Shown here piece after piece: positions 26,377 through 34,808 of a DNA stretch of 64,000 nt. The translations under genes were made by a program, and so were the position numbers. This DNA is from Candidatus Saccharimonadota bacterium (lineage in GTDB: Bacteria > Patescibacteriota > Saccharimonadia > Saccharimonadales > Saccharimonadaceae): positions 246,680-310,679 of the forward strand of contig JAFVBG010000003.1 in the NCBI GenBank assembly GCA_017480095.1, given 5' to 3'. Numbering within the stretch: the stretch's first letter is position 1; each line of letters begins with the position of its first letter. The notes under the pieces were generated by a model. That model had not been told where the DNA came from. It was given only the letters and a program-made list of their open reading frames with translations, and searched no databases.

Positions 26377-27648
26377 TCAGGCAGTCTTGGCTTCGAAGCT
26401 CTGCCCAGAAACCTGAATGATAATCTGGTTGTCCGGGAGCTTAATCGGCACAACCTGATGTTTGCTTGCGCGCGGGCCGATGAAGCCACAACAAACTTCT
26501 GGTGAGAGATTAGTCTCCACTAAGCTGTTGTTGTATGCTCCATAGAGAGAGAAGTGCTTCAAGAGAAGCTCTTTATTGCTGGAATATTTCTCGACAAGTT
26601 CACGCACCTGCTGGCTATATTCCATATCAACATCGACGATATAAATCTTCCCATTGATCACGTTCACCACTACCGCGCAGTCCTGAATATCGGTAGCGAA
26701 CAGTTTAATGCCGGGCTGAGTAATGAACAGCGAGTTCAGGCATCCGGTCCGATAGACCTCACCGATGGACGCGTTCTTGTGGTGAGGCGTCTTCTTCTGA
26801 ATCGTATAGAACGATTTAAGTGTACCGCAGTCGAACCACTTGAAATTGCAGACTACAAGGTGGAGTTCGGGGAATTTCCCCATCAGCTCGGCCGTGCCAA
26901 TCTGAAAATTCTCAATTTTCACTTGGTCGCCTTGTTTACATCTTTCCCTATAGACCGCCAACCGGGCTTCGACTTCGGTCATCGGTGCAGTTGACAGCAC
27001 ATCTTTCGCACGCCAGACATTAATGCCGGTGTTACAAGCCGTATTGTCGGCTCGCATCATACTGATAGCCTTCTCCTTGGAAGGCTTTTCGACGAATCCA
27101 TCTATCTTATAGATTGGGCCGCTAGTCGTATTATCATACCGCGCGTGCCCACAGCCGGTGAAAGTATTAAGGTCGTTAATCTTCACCCCGACAATAGTTG
27201 GATGGCCACTGCGCACATTGTTGATTGCGGCGACAATCGCATTTTCAAAATTATCCCCTTCGATATATTGATCCGACGGGGTATTGATGACGATTGCCTC
27301 TGAATTCAGGTGGCTACAAAACTCAGTCGCCTTCAGCATTGAGCTTGCATAGCCGTAGTCCGCAGAGATTTGGATGATGTTCGGCTCGATAACTCCGAGC
27401 GGAACCAGTTGCTCCTTCGCCAGCTCTTCCTGGCGGTCGTTAGTCGTAATGACTACGACGTTCTGCGGGCGCACGCCCACATTCATGAAACGTTTGGCCG
27501 TATCCTGGATAAAAGTCACTGAGCCAGAACCGTCCTCTCTCAATACGCAAAACTGCTTTGGGCAGTCTGGGTGCGACAGAGGGAACAGTCTAGTTCCCTG
27601 ACCTCCAGCGATGATTGCCAGATAGACATCTTTTTCGTATGTGCTCAT
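26377..27648 (-). CDS. Mannose-1-phosphate guanylyltransferase-like nucleotidyltransferase
   Basis: 423 residues. The N-terminal IIAGGQGTRLFPLS followed by PKQF is the nucleotidyltransferase signature of the GMP/IDP family. NTPSDQYI and GFVEKP are further landmarks, and the C-terminal third is a left-handed helix or cupin-like region. It should make GDP-mannose for surface glycans. Strong AGGAGG precedes ATG. Its own promoter (27754-27726) and a hairpin with a T-run in its leader separate it from tuf upstream. Confidence 0.88.
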   Translation of the reverse strand: MSTYEKDVYLAIIAGGQGTRLFPLSHPDCPKQFCVLREDGSGSVTFIQDTAKRFMNVGVRPQNVVVITTNDRQEELAKEQLVPLGVIEPNIIQISADYGYASSMLKATEFCSHLNSEAIVINTPSDQYIEGDNFENAIVAAINNVRSGHPTIVGVKINDLNTFTGCGHARYDNTTSGPIYKIDGFVEKPSKEKAISMMRADNTACNTGINVWRAKDVLSTAPMTEVEARLAVYRERCKQGDQVKIENFQIGTAELMGKFPELHLVVCNFKWFDCGTLKSFYTIQKKTPHHKNASIGEVYRTGCLNSLFITQPGIKLFATDIQDCAVVVNVINGKIYIVDVDMEYSQQVRELVEKYSSNKELLLKHFSLYGAYNNSLVETNLSPEVCCGFIGPRASKHQVVPIKLPDNQIIIQVSGQSFEAKTA

Positions 27649-27692
27649 ACATACTTACCTCCTTTTTAATGTGCTCGTGCACTATTGCACGC

Positions 27693-27720
27693 AAAAAGCC
27701 TACCCCTTTTTAGAGAGGTA
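27693..27720 (-). promoter_or_regulatory. Leader hairpin with T-run between tuf and the guanylyltransferase
   Basis: On the minus strand CTACCTCT and GGGGTAG pair around a short loop and are followed by CTTTTTG. It can end tuf transcripts, and because the guanylyltransferase promoter lies just upstream it is also the first structure in that gene's own leader. Confidence 0.7.
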
Positions 27721-27725
27721 GACTA

Positions 27726-27754
27726 ATTATATCACAAGTTTGCTAAAAAGTCAA
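27726..27754 (-). promoter_or_regulatory. Promoter of the guanylyltransferase gene
   Basis: TTGACT, 17 bp and TATAAT on the minus strand, inside the tuf-guanylyltransferase gap. Confidence 0.85.
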
Positions 27755-27760
27755 TAGCAA

Positions 27761-28945
27761 CTATTTAACAATCTTGGTGATGACACCAGAACCGACAGTC
27801 TTACCACCTTCACGGATAGCAAAACGATCGTTGTTGTTCATAGCGATTGGGGCAAGGAGTTTCACCTTGAAGGTGACGGTATCGCCAGGCATGACGATTT
27901 CCTTGTCGGCTGGGAGCTCAACTTCACCCGTAACATCGGTGGTACGGAAGTAGAACTGTGGCTTGTAACCCTTGGAGAATGGAGTGTGGCGACCGCCTTC
28001 CTCTTTCTTCAAGATGTAAACTTCACCTTCAAACTCAGTGTGTGGAGTGATAGAACCAGGTTTGGCAATCACCTGACCACGCTCGATCTGATCACGCTCG
28101 ATACCACGGAGGAGAAGACCAGCGTTATCGCCAGCCTGACCCTGATCGAGAGTCTTGTGGAAGGCCTCGATACCGGTAACGACGGATTTCTGAGTGTCAC
28201 GGAGACCGACGATTTCAACTTCGTCGTTCAACTTGACAACACCCTGCTCAATACGACCGGTAGCAACAGTACCACGGCCTTTGATGGAGAAGACGTCCTC
28301 GATTGGCATCAAGAATGGCTTGTCGAGATCGTGCTCAGGAACATCGAAGTATTCGTCCATAGCCTTGACGAGATCCATGATAGCCTGTTCGTTTTCAGGA
28401 TCACCTTCGAGAGCCTTGGTAGCGGAACCCTTGATGATTGGAGCGTTGTCGCCATCGAAGCCGTACTTGTTGAGAAGTTCACGGACATCCATCTCGACGA
28501 GCTCGACGAGTTCAGGATCGGCAAGATCCATCTTGTTCAAGAAGACGATGATCTTTGGAACGTTCACCTGGTGAGCGAGAAGGACGTGCTCACGAGTCTG
28601 TGGGAGCGGACCATCGTTCGCAGCAACGACGAGGATAGCACCATCAATCTGAGCAGCACCGGTAATCATGTTCTTGATATAGTCGGCGTGGCCTGGCATA
28701 TCGACGTGAGCATAGTGGCGCTTCTCAGATTCGTATTCCTGGTGGGAAGTAGCAATGGTAATACCACGGGCTTTTTCCTCAGGAGCGTTGTCGATCTGAT
28801 CGTAAGCAACCGGCTTGTTAACTTCGGAAGGAAGTTTCTTTGCTAGGACGCTGGTAATAGCAGCGGTAAGCGTAGTTTTACCGTGGTCAACGTGACCCAT
28901 GGTACCTACGTTAATGTGAGGTTTGGAACGGTCAAAATTTGCCAT
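27761..28945 (-). CDS. tuf: Elongation factor Tu
   Basis: 394 residues, full length. GTPase motifs are GHVDHGKTT (G1), DMPGHADYI (G3) and NKMD (G4), and the protein ends in the usual domain 3 segment [16 protein letters not shown]. It delivers aminoacyl-tRNA to the ribosome. AAAGGAG precedes ATG, and a TTTACA, 17 bp, TACAAT promoter lies at 29046-29018. It is separated from fusA by two unknown genes, so the usual str operon is broken up. Confidence 0.98.
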   Translation of the reverse strand: MANFDRSKPHINVGTMGHVDHGKTTLTAAITSVLAKKLPSEVNKPVAYDQIDNAPEEKARGITIATSHQEYESEKRHYAHVDMPGHADYIKNMITGAAQIDGAILVVAANDGPLPQTREHVLLAHQVNVPKIIVFLNKMDLADPELVELVEMDVRELLNKYGFDGDNAPIIKGSATKALEGDPENEQAIMDLVKAMDEYFDVPEHDLDKPFLMPIEDVFSIKGRGTVATGRIEQGVVKLNDEVEIVGLRDTQKSVVTGIEAFHKTLDQGQAGDNAGLLLRGIERDQIERGQVIAKPGSITPHTEFEGEVYILKKEEGGRHTPFSKGYKPQFYFRTTDVTGEVELPADKEIVMPGDTVTFKVKLLAPIAMNNNDRFAIREGGKTVGSGVITKIVK

Positions 28946-29017
28946 TCAGTTTAATCTCCTTTAGTATTATTTTGTCTGGAAGCACTAATAACAACCAGCT
29001 CGCAGACACTTATTTAT

Positions 29018-29046
29018 ATTGTAGCGTATTTTATCTCTTTTGTAAA
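29018..29046 (-). promoter_or_regulatory. Promoter of tuf
   Basis: TTTACA, 17 bp and TACAAT on the minus strand, leaving a leader of about 65 nt with AAAGGAG. Confidence 0.7.
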
Positions 29047-29060
29047 GGGTGAAATCCAGA

Positions 29061-29086
29061 GAAAATGCCCCCGTAGTAACGGGGGC
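29061..29086 (-). terminator. Terminator of the 29171-29521 gene
   Basis: On the minus strand GCCCCCGT, TACT, ACGGGGGC and ATTTTC. Confidence 0.88.
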
Positions 29087-29170
29087 TGGGGAGAGTAAAA
29101 ACGAAACTTGTGTTTACATGGGCGTTTACATCGTGGGGATTGTCTGGGTCGCTTGGAGTCGTCTGAAAAG

Positions 29171-29521
29171 TTAGCCGGGTCCGCCAGGACCACTAGGCCC
29201 GCCGTGCGGACTGCCAAAGCCACCCATCGGGCCACCAAACGGGCCTACACCTACGGGTGCACCGAGCGGCGTATGCACGCCAGCATTGGTGATTGACGTG
29301 GTCATATTGGCAGCAGTGAGCGGGCTAAAGGCCGCCATATTGCCATTGATGGCCTGACCATCACCAACGAACTCGACGCCAGCCTTGGCAGCCGCCAGCA
29401 TTTCCGCGCTCTTGCGCTTCTGCTCTTTCTTAAACTGCTCGCCAGCTTTGTAGTCCGCGGCGTGTCTCGCACGATATTTCTTGTTGCGAATCGCATCTCT
29501 CGCAGCGGCATTTTTACTCAT
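29171..29521 (-). CDS. Small basic protein with Gly/Pro-rich tail, unknown
   Basis: 116 residues. The first half is Lys/Arg/Ala-rich and probably helical; the tail is a run of Gly and Pro (GGPMGGFGSPHGGPSG). No domain is recognised and no signal peptide is present. The N-terminal basic part could bind nucleic acid, but that is a guess. AGGAGGTG precedes ATG after a leader of about 110 nt, with TTGTAT, 17 bp, TATAAT at 29666-29638. It is divergent from the 29744 gene with overlapping promoters. Confidence 0.7.
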   Translation of the reverse strand: MSKNAAARDAIRNKKYRARHAADYKAGEQFKKEQKRKSAEMLAAAKAGVEFVGDGQAINGNMAAFSPLTAANMTTSITNAGVHTPLGAPVGVGPFGGPMGGFGSPHGGPSGPGGPG

Positions 29522-29648
29522 AGTTTTACACCTCCTCTAAAAGTACTGCCATGACGAGTTGATGGTCTTACCAATAGTTGCAAAGTCTTAAGACGCCGCC
29601 GAGACTAAAGGCAAAGACCTCATGGTTACACTCATATTATACCATAAC

Positions 29649-29677
29649 TTGACAAATAATACAAGGTGTGATATAAT
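29649..29677 (+). promoter_or_regulatory. Promoter of the 29744 gene, overlapping a divergent promoter
   Basis: TTGACA, 17 bp and TATAAT. The leader carries TACCCCT...AGGGGT and AGGAGGTG. The minus-strand promoter of the 29171-29521 gene occupies the same DNA (about 29638-29666). Confidence 0.88.
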
Positions 29678-29743
29678 AAGAAGACAAGAGCTATTCACTT
29701 TTACCCCTTTTACAGGGGTCGCAAACATCTAGGAGGTGTCAAA

Positions 29744-30478
29744 ATGGCTAGTACCTTAGAAGAAGTTTTTAAAGTTCCGCTCCGTTTATCGGATCGACCG
29801 ATCGAGGAAGAGTATCCAGACGCTTTCGAAGTCGTCACGTTTGGTGCCTTGCGAGAATATTATCCGCAGGCGCGCATCCGCGATTGCTTCGCTATGGATT
29901 CTCAACCGTATGCACAGATGACCGCTAAAGCCTGGAAAGGCAAAAATGCCACCCCTGAGAGAGTTATATTTGAGCTCTTCCCCAGCAATATCACACTGCG
30001 CGATATCGAATATGGTCGGCGACTCATTTTACCTTTTGAGGGAGCCAAGCACGGCTATGACGTCACCATCTTCGACTTTGAGTCGCCACTGATTCAGGTG
30101 GCGAGAGATTTGCGCCAGTACGTCTTTGGCACAACGCTCCCGCACGGTGGGATTATCCCCGGAGAGTTGACTCTTACCGACAATCCAATCTGTTTTAACC
30201 AGTTGTTAGATGTTGGCAACGCAAAGAGCATTCTCGTTTATGGTAAATCAATTACCGGAGAGCAACTTCGTAATCTTCGTGAGTTTACCAAGGAGCGCGA
30301 GCTCTTAAGTCTCAGAATCCTGGAACTGGACACCGATGCGGTGATTATCCCTATGGATTTGGCTGCAATTTTGCTCGGAATCTCCGAGGTCTCACTGCGG
30401 TATGACCTGACGGCCACTCTGCGGGCGACCGCGATGCAGGTTCATGAACATATCAACCGTTATGGGCACCGCATATAA
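29744..30478 (+). CDS. Protein of unknown function (244 aa)
   Basis: Soluble, with no signal peptide, membrane helix or motif that I recognise. The C-terminal part (DTDAVIIPMDLAAILLGI) is hydrophobic but short. It has a perfect consensus promoter, a hairpin leader and AGGAGGTG before ATG, and ends at a bidirectional terminator. It sits between tuf and fusA, which are both on the other strand. Leader similarity with the genes at 36753 and 46684 suggests shared control. Confidence 0.75.
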   Translation: MASTLEEVFKVPLRLSDRPIEEEYPDAFEVVTFGALREYYPQARIRDCFAMDSQPYAQMTAKAWKGKNATPERVIFELFPSNITLRDIEYGRRLILPFEGAKHGYDVTIFDFESPLIQVARDLRQYVFGTTLPHGGIIPGELTLTDNPICFNQLLDVGNAKSILVYGKSITGEQLRNLREFTKERELLSLRILELDTDAVIIPMDLAAILLGISEVSLRYDLTATLRATAMQVHEHINRYGHRI

Positions 30479-30495
30479 AGACTTCGGAAAACTTC

Positions 30496-30531
30496 AAAAA
30501 TCCCCCTCTTATAAGAGGGGGATAATTTTTT
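30496..30531. terminator. Bidirectional terminator between the 29744 gene and fusA
   Basis: ATCCCCCTCT, TATA and AGAGGGGGAT, flanked by A-run and T-run, so it can end transcripts from both sides. Confidence 0.92.
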
Positions 30532-30532
30532 G

Positions 30533-32629
30533 CTACTTCGCGTTACGTTCTGTGATGATTTCCTGAGCGACATTTGGTGGGACTTCCTCGTAGCCGTAAA
30601 GCTCCATCGAAGAAGCAGCACGACCTTGAGACATACCACGCAGGTCACCAGTATAACCAAAGAGGTTAGCCAGTGGGCAGAAAGCCTTAATCAGCTTAGC
30701 GCCACCGTTCAAATCTTCCATCTCATCAACGCGGCCACGGCGAGAGTTAATATCGCCGATTACATCGCCCATGAACTCTTCTGGAGTGGTGATTTCCATC
30801 TTCATCACCGGCTCAAGCAGGACTGGGTTAGCCTTCTTGATACCTTCGCGAGTCGCAAGTGCACCGGCAAGGGTGAAGGCGAGCTCAGAGGAGTCAACAT
30901 CGTGATAGGAACCATCGTAGAGGGTGGCCTTGACATCAACTACTGGGTAGCCAGCAATCACGCCGCCATTAAGCGTATCTTCGATACCCTTCTGGACAGG
31001 CTTGCGGTATTCCTGAGGAACGACACCGCCCTTAATCTGATCGATAAACTCGAAGCCTTTACCTGGCTCGTTCGGCTCGAACTTGACCCAAACATCACCA
31101 TACTGACCACGACCACCAGACTGCTTGATGTGCTTACCCTGAGCCTCAGCAGTGCCACGGATGGTTTCACGGTAGGCCACTTGTGGCGCGCCAGTATTAG
31201 CTTCGACGCCGTGCTCACGCTTCAAACGGTCGATAATAATTTCGAGGTGAAGCTCACCCATACCAGAGATAATCGTCTGACCAGTTTCTTCATCGGTGTG
31301 AACACGGAAAGTTGGGTCTTCTTCGGCCATCTTGGAAAGACCGAGCGCCATCTTTTCCTGATCAGCCTTGGTTTTTGGCTCGACCGCGATGGAGACTGGA
31401 GGATCTGGAAATTCAATCGACTCAAGATGAATTGGATGAGCTGGGTCACAGAGGGTAGTACCAGTAGTACATTCCTTGAGACCAACCACAGCGCCAATAT
31501 CACCAGCGGCAATCTCGGTAATATCTTCACGCTTATCAGCAAACATACGCACGATACGGCCAACGCGTTCCTTGTTGCCAGTAGTGGCGTTGAGGACGTA
31601 AGAGCCAGAAGTGAGTTTGCCAGCATAGACGCGGACGAAGATCAGCTTACCGACAAATGGGTCGGTCGCAATCTTGAAGGCGAGAGCAGTGAGTGGCTCA
31701 GCGTTATCAGCCTTGCGGATAATCTGATCGCCAGACTTTGGATCGGTACCGACGGTCTGCCCTTGATCACGATCAAGTGGAGACGGGAGATAATCGGTCA
31801 TGAGGTCGAGGACCTTCTCAACAATCACGCCGCGGCCATCACCACCGGTGACGAGGAAGAAGTCACCGTCAAGTACGCGCTTACGGAGAGCGACTTTCAA
31901 TTCATCAACAGTGATAGCATCTTCACCCTGCTCGAAGAACTTGTTCATCAGCTCTTCGTCGGCCTGGACGGCTTCTTCGACCAGCATTGAACGATAGTTC
32001 TTGGCCTTTTCCTTCATGTCCTCTGGGATTTCACCTACGGTTAGCTCGTGATCAGCATAATCCTTATAGGTGTAAGCCTTCATGTCGATGAGGTCAACTA
32101 CACCACAAATATCTTTTTCAAAACCGATTGGCAGGTGGATGGCAAAAGCATTCTTTGAGAGACGCTTATGAATCGAATCGAGAGATTTGTAGAAATCACC
32201 ACCAATCTGGTTAATCTTGTTGACAAAGCAGATGCGAGGCACACCATATTTTGTAGCCTGACGCCAAACGGTCTCGGACTGAGCCTCGACGCCCATCTTG
32301 CCGTCGAAGACTACAACTGCGCCATCGAGCACGCGGAGAGAACGCTCCACCTCGGCGGTAAAGTCGATGTGGCCTGGGGTGTCAATAATGTTAATCTGAT
32401 GGCCCTTCCAGTAAGCAGTCACAGCAGCGGAGGTAATCGTGATACCACGCTCCTTTTCCTGCTCCATCCAGTCGGTCGTAGCACCGCCAGTATCACCTTT
32501 TACAAGGTCAATTTTATGTTTCAAACCGGTACGATAGAGAATCGCTTCGGAAGTGGTGGTTTTTCCGGCGTCGATATGCGCAATGATACCAATGTTCCGG
32601 AACTTTGATAGGTCTTTAACTTCAGCCAT
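30533..32629 (-). CDS. fusA: Elongation factor G
   Basis: 698 residues from ATG 32629, the usual length. GTPase motifs are AHIDAGKTT (G1), DTPGHIDF (G3) and NKIN (G4, normally NKMD). The five-domain plan is complete through the C-terminal MGDVIGDINSRRG region. It drives translocation on the ribosome. The chosen start has AAAGGAA before it; the longer open frame upstream runs through the TAAAAT promoter. Confidence 0.97.
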   Translation of the reverse strand: MAEVKDLSKFRNIGIIAHIDAGKTTTSEAILYRTGLKHKIDLVKGDTGGATTDWMEQEKERGITITSAAVTAYWKGHQINIIDTPGHIDFTAEVERSLRVLDGAVVVFDGKMGVEAQSETVWRQATKYGVPRICFVNKINQIGGDFYKSLDSIHKRLSKNAFAIHLPIGFEKDICGVVDLIDMKAYTYKDYADHELTVGEIPEDMKEKAKNYRSMLVEEAVQADEELMNKFFEQGEDAITVDELKVALRKRVLDGDFFLVTGGDGRGVIVEKVLDLMTDYLPSPLDRDQGQTVGTDPKSGDQIIRKADNAEPLTALAFKIATDPFVGKLIFVRVYAGKLTSGSYVLNATTGNKERVGRIVRMFADKREDITEIAAGDIGAVVGLKECTTGTTLCDPAHPIHLESIEFPDPPVSIAVEPKTKADQEKMALGLSKMAEEDPTFRVHTDEETGQTIISGMGELHLEIIIDRLKREHGVEANTGAPQVAYRETIRGTAEAQGKHIKQSGGRGQYGDVWVKFEPNEPGKGFEFIDQIKGGVVPQEYRKPVQKGIEDTLNGGVIAGYPVVDVKATLYDGSYHDVDSSELAFTLAGALATREGIKKANPVLLEPVMKMEITTPEEFMGDVIGDINSRRGRVDEMEDLNGGAKLIKAFCPLANLFGYTGDLRGMSQGRAASSMELYGYEEVPPNVAQEIITERNAK

Positions 32630-32679
32630 ATATTCCTTTAGACATAAAAAACTATTCTTTTCCATGATTTTAGCATATA

Positions 32680-32875
32680 AAGCTGAAATTATCAAGAGGT
32701 TAAAACTAAAGTATCTCAAAGAATAGAATGGAAAATTTCTAGCCAGTGGCTAGAAATTTTACAATAGGCTGAACCTCACGTAAAAATTACAACACTGAAC
32801 TGGTGTTGTAATTTTTACAAAGTGGGTTCACCATCTTTGAGATACTTTGGTTTTTACCTCTCCCTATTTTAGCTT
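32680..32875. repeat. Large nested palindrome between fusA and gatB
   Basis: Outer arms (about 32680-32721 and 32835-32875) include a perfect 14-bp pair, AAAGTATCTCAAAG with CTTTGAGATACTTT, and extend so that the right arm covers the last codons and stop of gatB. Inside are two hairpins: AAAATTTCTAGCCA with GGCTAGAAATTTT, and GTAAAAATTACAACAC with GTGTTGTAATTTTTAC. The gatB transcript end would form a three-way junction. Confidence 0.9.
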
Positions 32876-34330
32876 CTTACGTAAAATTGGTTGAACAGCA
32901 GCTGGGTTGGCTTTGCCTTTAGAAGCTTTCATGACCTGTCCGACGAGGAAGCCGAGGACTTTCTCGGAGCCAGCCTTGAAATCGGCCACGGCCTGAGCAC
33001 AGGCTGGGTCAGCCAACACCTGATCGACAATCGCTTCGAGTGCGCCAGTGTCGTTCTCTTGCAAGACATTTAGCTCCTTCGCGATTGTGCGCGTATCCTT
33101 CGTGTGCATCTCTGGGTCGAAGAACTTTAGAAAGACCTCTTTGCCACCCGTAGAGGAAAGCTCGGATTTTTCTAGCATAGTCACGAGGTCAATCAGCTGG
33201 CGTTTAGTTGGTAGTTCGTCGTTCAAGAGCGAAGTGTTTTCCTCAGCCAAGAGTACAGATGTAAAGAGATTTGCCACCTTTTTGACGCCACTAGTCGAGA
33301 TGTTCTCTTTTGAAGCGGTTTTGTCGTCGTTGTCAGCATATAATTCCGCCAATTTTGCAATCAAAGGCTGATAATCCAGCAAAATCTCAATCGTGTCATC
33401 TGGGAGAATACCCTTAAACATCTCACGATAATCTTCTGGCATCCGTGGCAGTTTAGCTTTCATCTCATCAACAAAGCTCTGTTCGAGGTGGATTGGCGGA
33501 ATGTCTGGCTCTGGCATATAGCGATAATCCTGCGCCTCCTCTTTAGAGCGCTGCGAGGTAGTCTTGCCAGTCGCATCCGACCAGCCGCGCGTCTCCTGCT
33601 TAACCTTCTCGCCACTATCTAGTAGTTTACTCTGGCGCTCGTACTCATATTCCACGGCGCGTTCAACACTACGGAAGCTGTTTAGATTCTTAATCTCGGC
33701 GCGCGTGCCAAGTTCTTTCGCCCCCGGTTTTGCCAGCGAAATGTTGACGTCAAAACGCATATTGCCATTATAGAGGTCACCGAAGCAAACGCCGGCATAA
33801 GTCATCAAGCGCCAAAGCTCCTTACAATAATCACGAGCATGGGCGGCCGAGTGGATATCTGGCATCGAGACGATTTCAATCAGCGGCGTACCCGCCCGGT
33901 TCAAATCTACCAGACTGTAAGTGCCAAAATGCGTGAGCTTACCCGCATCCTCTTCCATGTGGGCGTGTTCAATCCGTACTTTTGTGCCATCTGGCAGCTG
34001 AACATAGCCGCTACCTATAATTGGGTGATAGAGCTGAGAAATCTGGTAGCCTTTCGGCAGGTCTGGATAATAATAGTGCTTGCGGTCGAAGCGCGAGATA
34101 AGGTTAATCTCGGAATTGAGCGCGTGTCCAGCGAGGACTGCCATCCGCACGGCTTCTTTATTTAGTCTCGGCAACATCCCTGGCAGTGCGTAATCTACTG
34201 GCGAGACACAAGAGTTTGGCTCTTTGCCACGAGCATCATTATCAACCTCGGAAAAAAGCTTGGTCTTGGTGGCGAGCTGGACGTGACACTCAATACCAAT
34301 GGTGATTTCGTAATCTGTTTTTTCGCTCAT
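32864..34330 (-). CDS. gatB: Aspartyl/glutamyl-tRNA amidotransferase subunit B
   Basis: 488 residues with IGIECHVQL at the start, DLPKGYQISQ and the DYRYMPEPDIPP motif typical of GatB, plus a C-terminal YqeY/GatB tail. With GatA and GatC it converts misacylated Glu-tRNA-Gln or Asp-tRNA-Asn to the correct amide. AGAGGAGA sets the start at 34330. It lies downstream of gatC, gatA and a membrane-anchored protein on the same strand. Confidence 0.97.
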   Translation of the reverse strand: MSEKTDYEITIGIECHVQLATKTKLFSEVDNDARGKEPNSCVSPVDYALPGMLPRLNKEAVRMAVLAGHALNSEINLISRFDRKHYYYPDLPKGYQISQLYHPIIGSGYVQLPDGTKVRIEHAHMEEDAGKLTHFGTYSLVDLNRAGTPLIEIVSMPDIHSAAHARDYCKELWRLMTYAGVCFGDLYNGNMRFDVNISLAKPGAKELGTRAEIKNLNSFRSVERAVEYEYERQSKLLDSGEKVKQETRGWSDATGKTTSQRSKEEAQDYRYMPEPDIPPIHLEQSFVDEMKAKLPRMPEDYREMFKGILPDDTIEILLDYQPLIAKLAELYADNDDKTASKENISTSGVKKVANLFTSVLLAEENTSLLNDELPTKRQLIDLVTMLEKSELSSTGGKEVFLKFFDPEMHTKDTRTIAKELNVLQENDTGALEAIVDQVLADPACAQAVADFKAGSEKVLGFLVGQVMKASKGKANPAAVQPILRKKLK

Positions 34331-34344
34331 TTTCGGGTCTCCTC

Positions 34345-34373
34345 TTGACAAATTAAAACGGTTGTGGTATAAT
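34345..34373 (+). promoter_or_regulatory. Orphan consensus promoter pointing antisense into the gat operon
   Basis: Perfect TTGACA, 17 bp and TATAAT on the plus strand in the 58-bp gap between two minus-strand genes. No plus-strand gene follows; a transcript from about 34380 would be antisense to the 34389-34808 gene and gatA. Confidence 0.75.
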
Positions 34374-34388
34374 TAGAAGATTGAGGCA

Positions 34389-34808
34389 TTAAATCGCCCC
34401 CAAATCTTTTAGCGCCTGCTTATAAGTCGCCAGCGCGTGTTTAGCTTGGTTATAATCGGCAGTAAAATTCGGCTCGTGAGCAATCTGATTGCGAATCTTG
34501 TGCGCATACCAGACACTATTGAGTTGAGAAAACTTTGGCCCGATTTTCTTCATCCGCTCGCCCATGGTCTTCCCTGGTACACCCATCTCGTTCAGAGCCT
34601 TGTCGAGCAGCTTATCAGCATTGATAATCGACAAGTTCGGGCTGAGTAGGTTTTCACGCGAGAGGTTATTTTCAATCTTGAGCCAAGCCACTTGATATTC
34701 CTCCACATCAAAAGAGTGCGGACGGTTGCCAGATATAGTAATGGCAATATAGACCAAGACGCCGACAATTACAATGGCAACTAGTAGCCAAAAAACATCA
34801 CCTGGCAT
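34389..34808 (-). CDS. Membrane-anchored protein with HEPN-like motif
   Basis: 139 residues: one N-terminal transmembrane helix (about 5-27) and a helical cytosolic domain. AHKIRNQIAHEP near residue 107 has the R-N-x3-H pattern of HEPN domains. Its ATG overlaps the gatA stop codon (TAATG), so it is translated with gatA. HEPN domains are often RNases or RNA-binding; a role here in tRNA or ribosome quality control is speculation. Confidence 0.75.
   Translation of the reverse strand: MPGDVFWLLVAIVIVGVLVYIAITISGNRPHSFDVEEYQVAWLKIENNLSRENLLSPNLSIINADKLLDKALNEMGVPGKTMGERMKKIGPKFSQLNSVWYAHKIRNQIAHEPNFTADYNQAKHALATYKQALKDLGAI

Noticed and set aside
30530..31990. Long plus-strand open frame (486 codons) opposite fusA, and a similar one opposite tuf (27986-28846)
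   Set aside because: Both are mirror frames of strongly biased elongation-factor genes; neither has a promoter, ribosome site or family motif.
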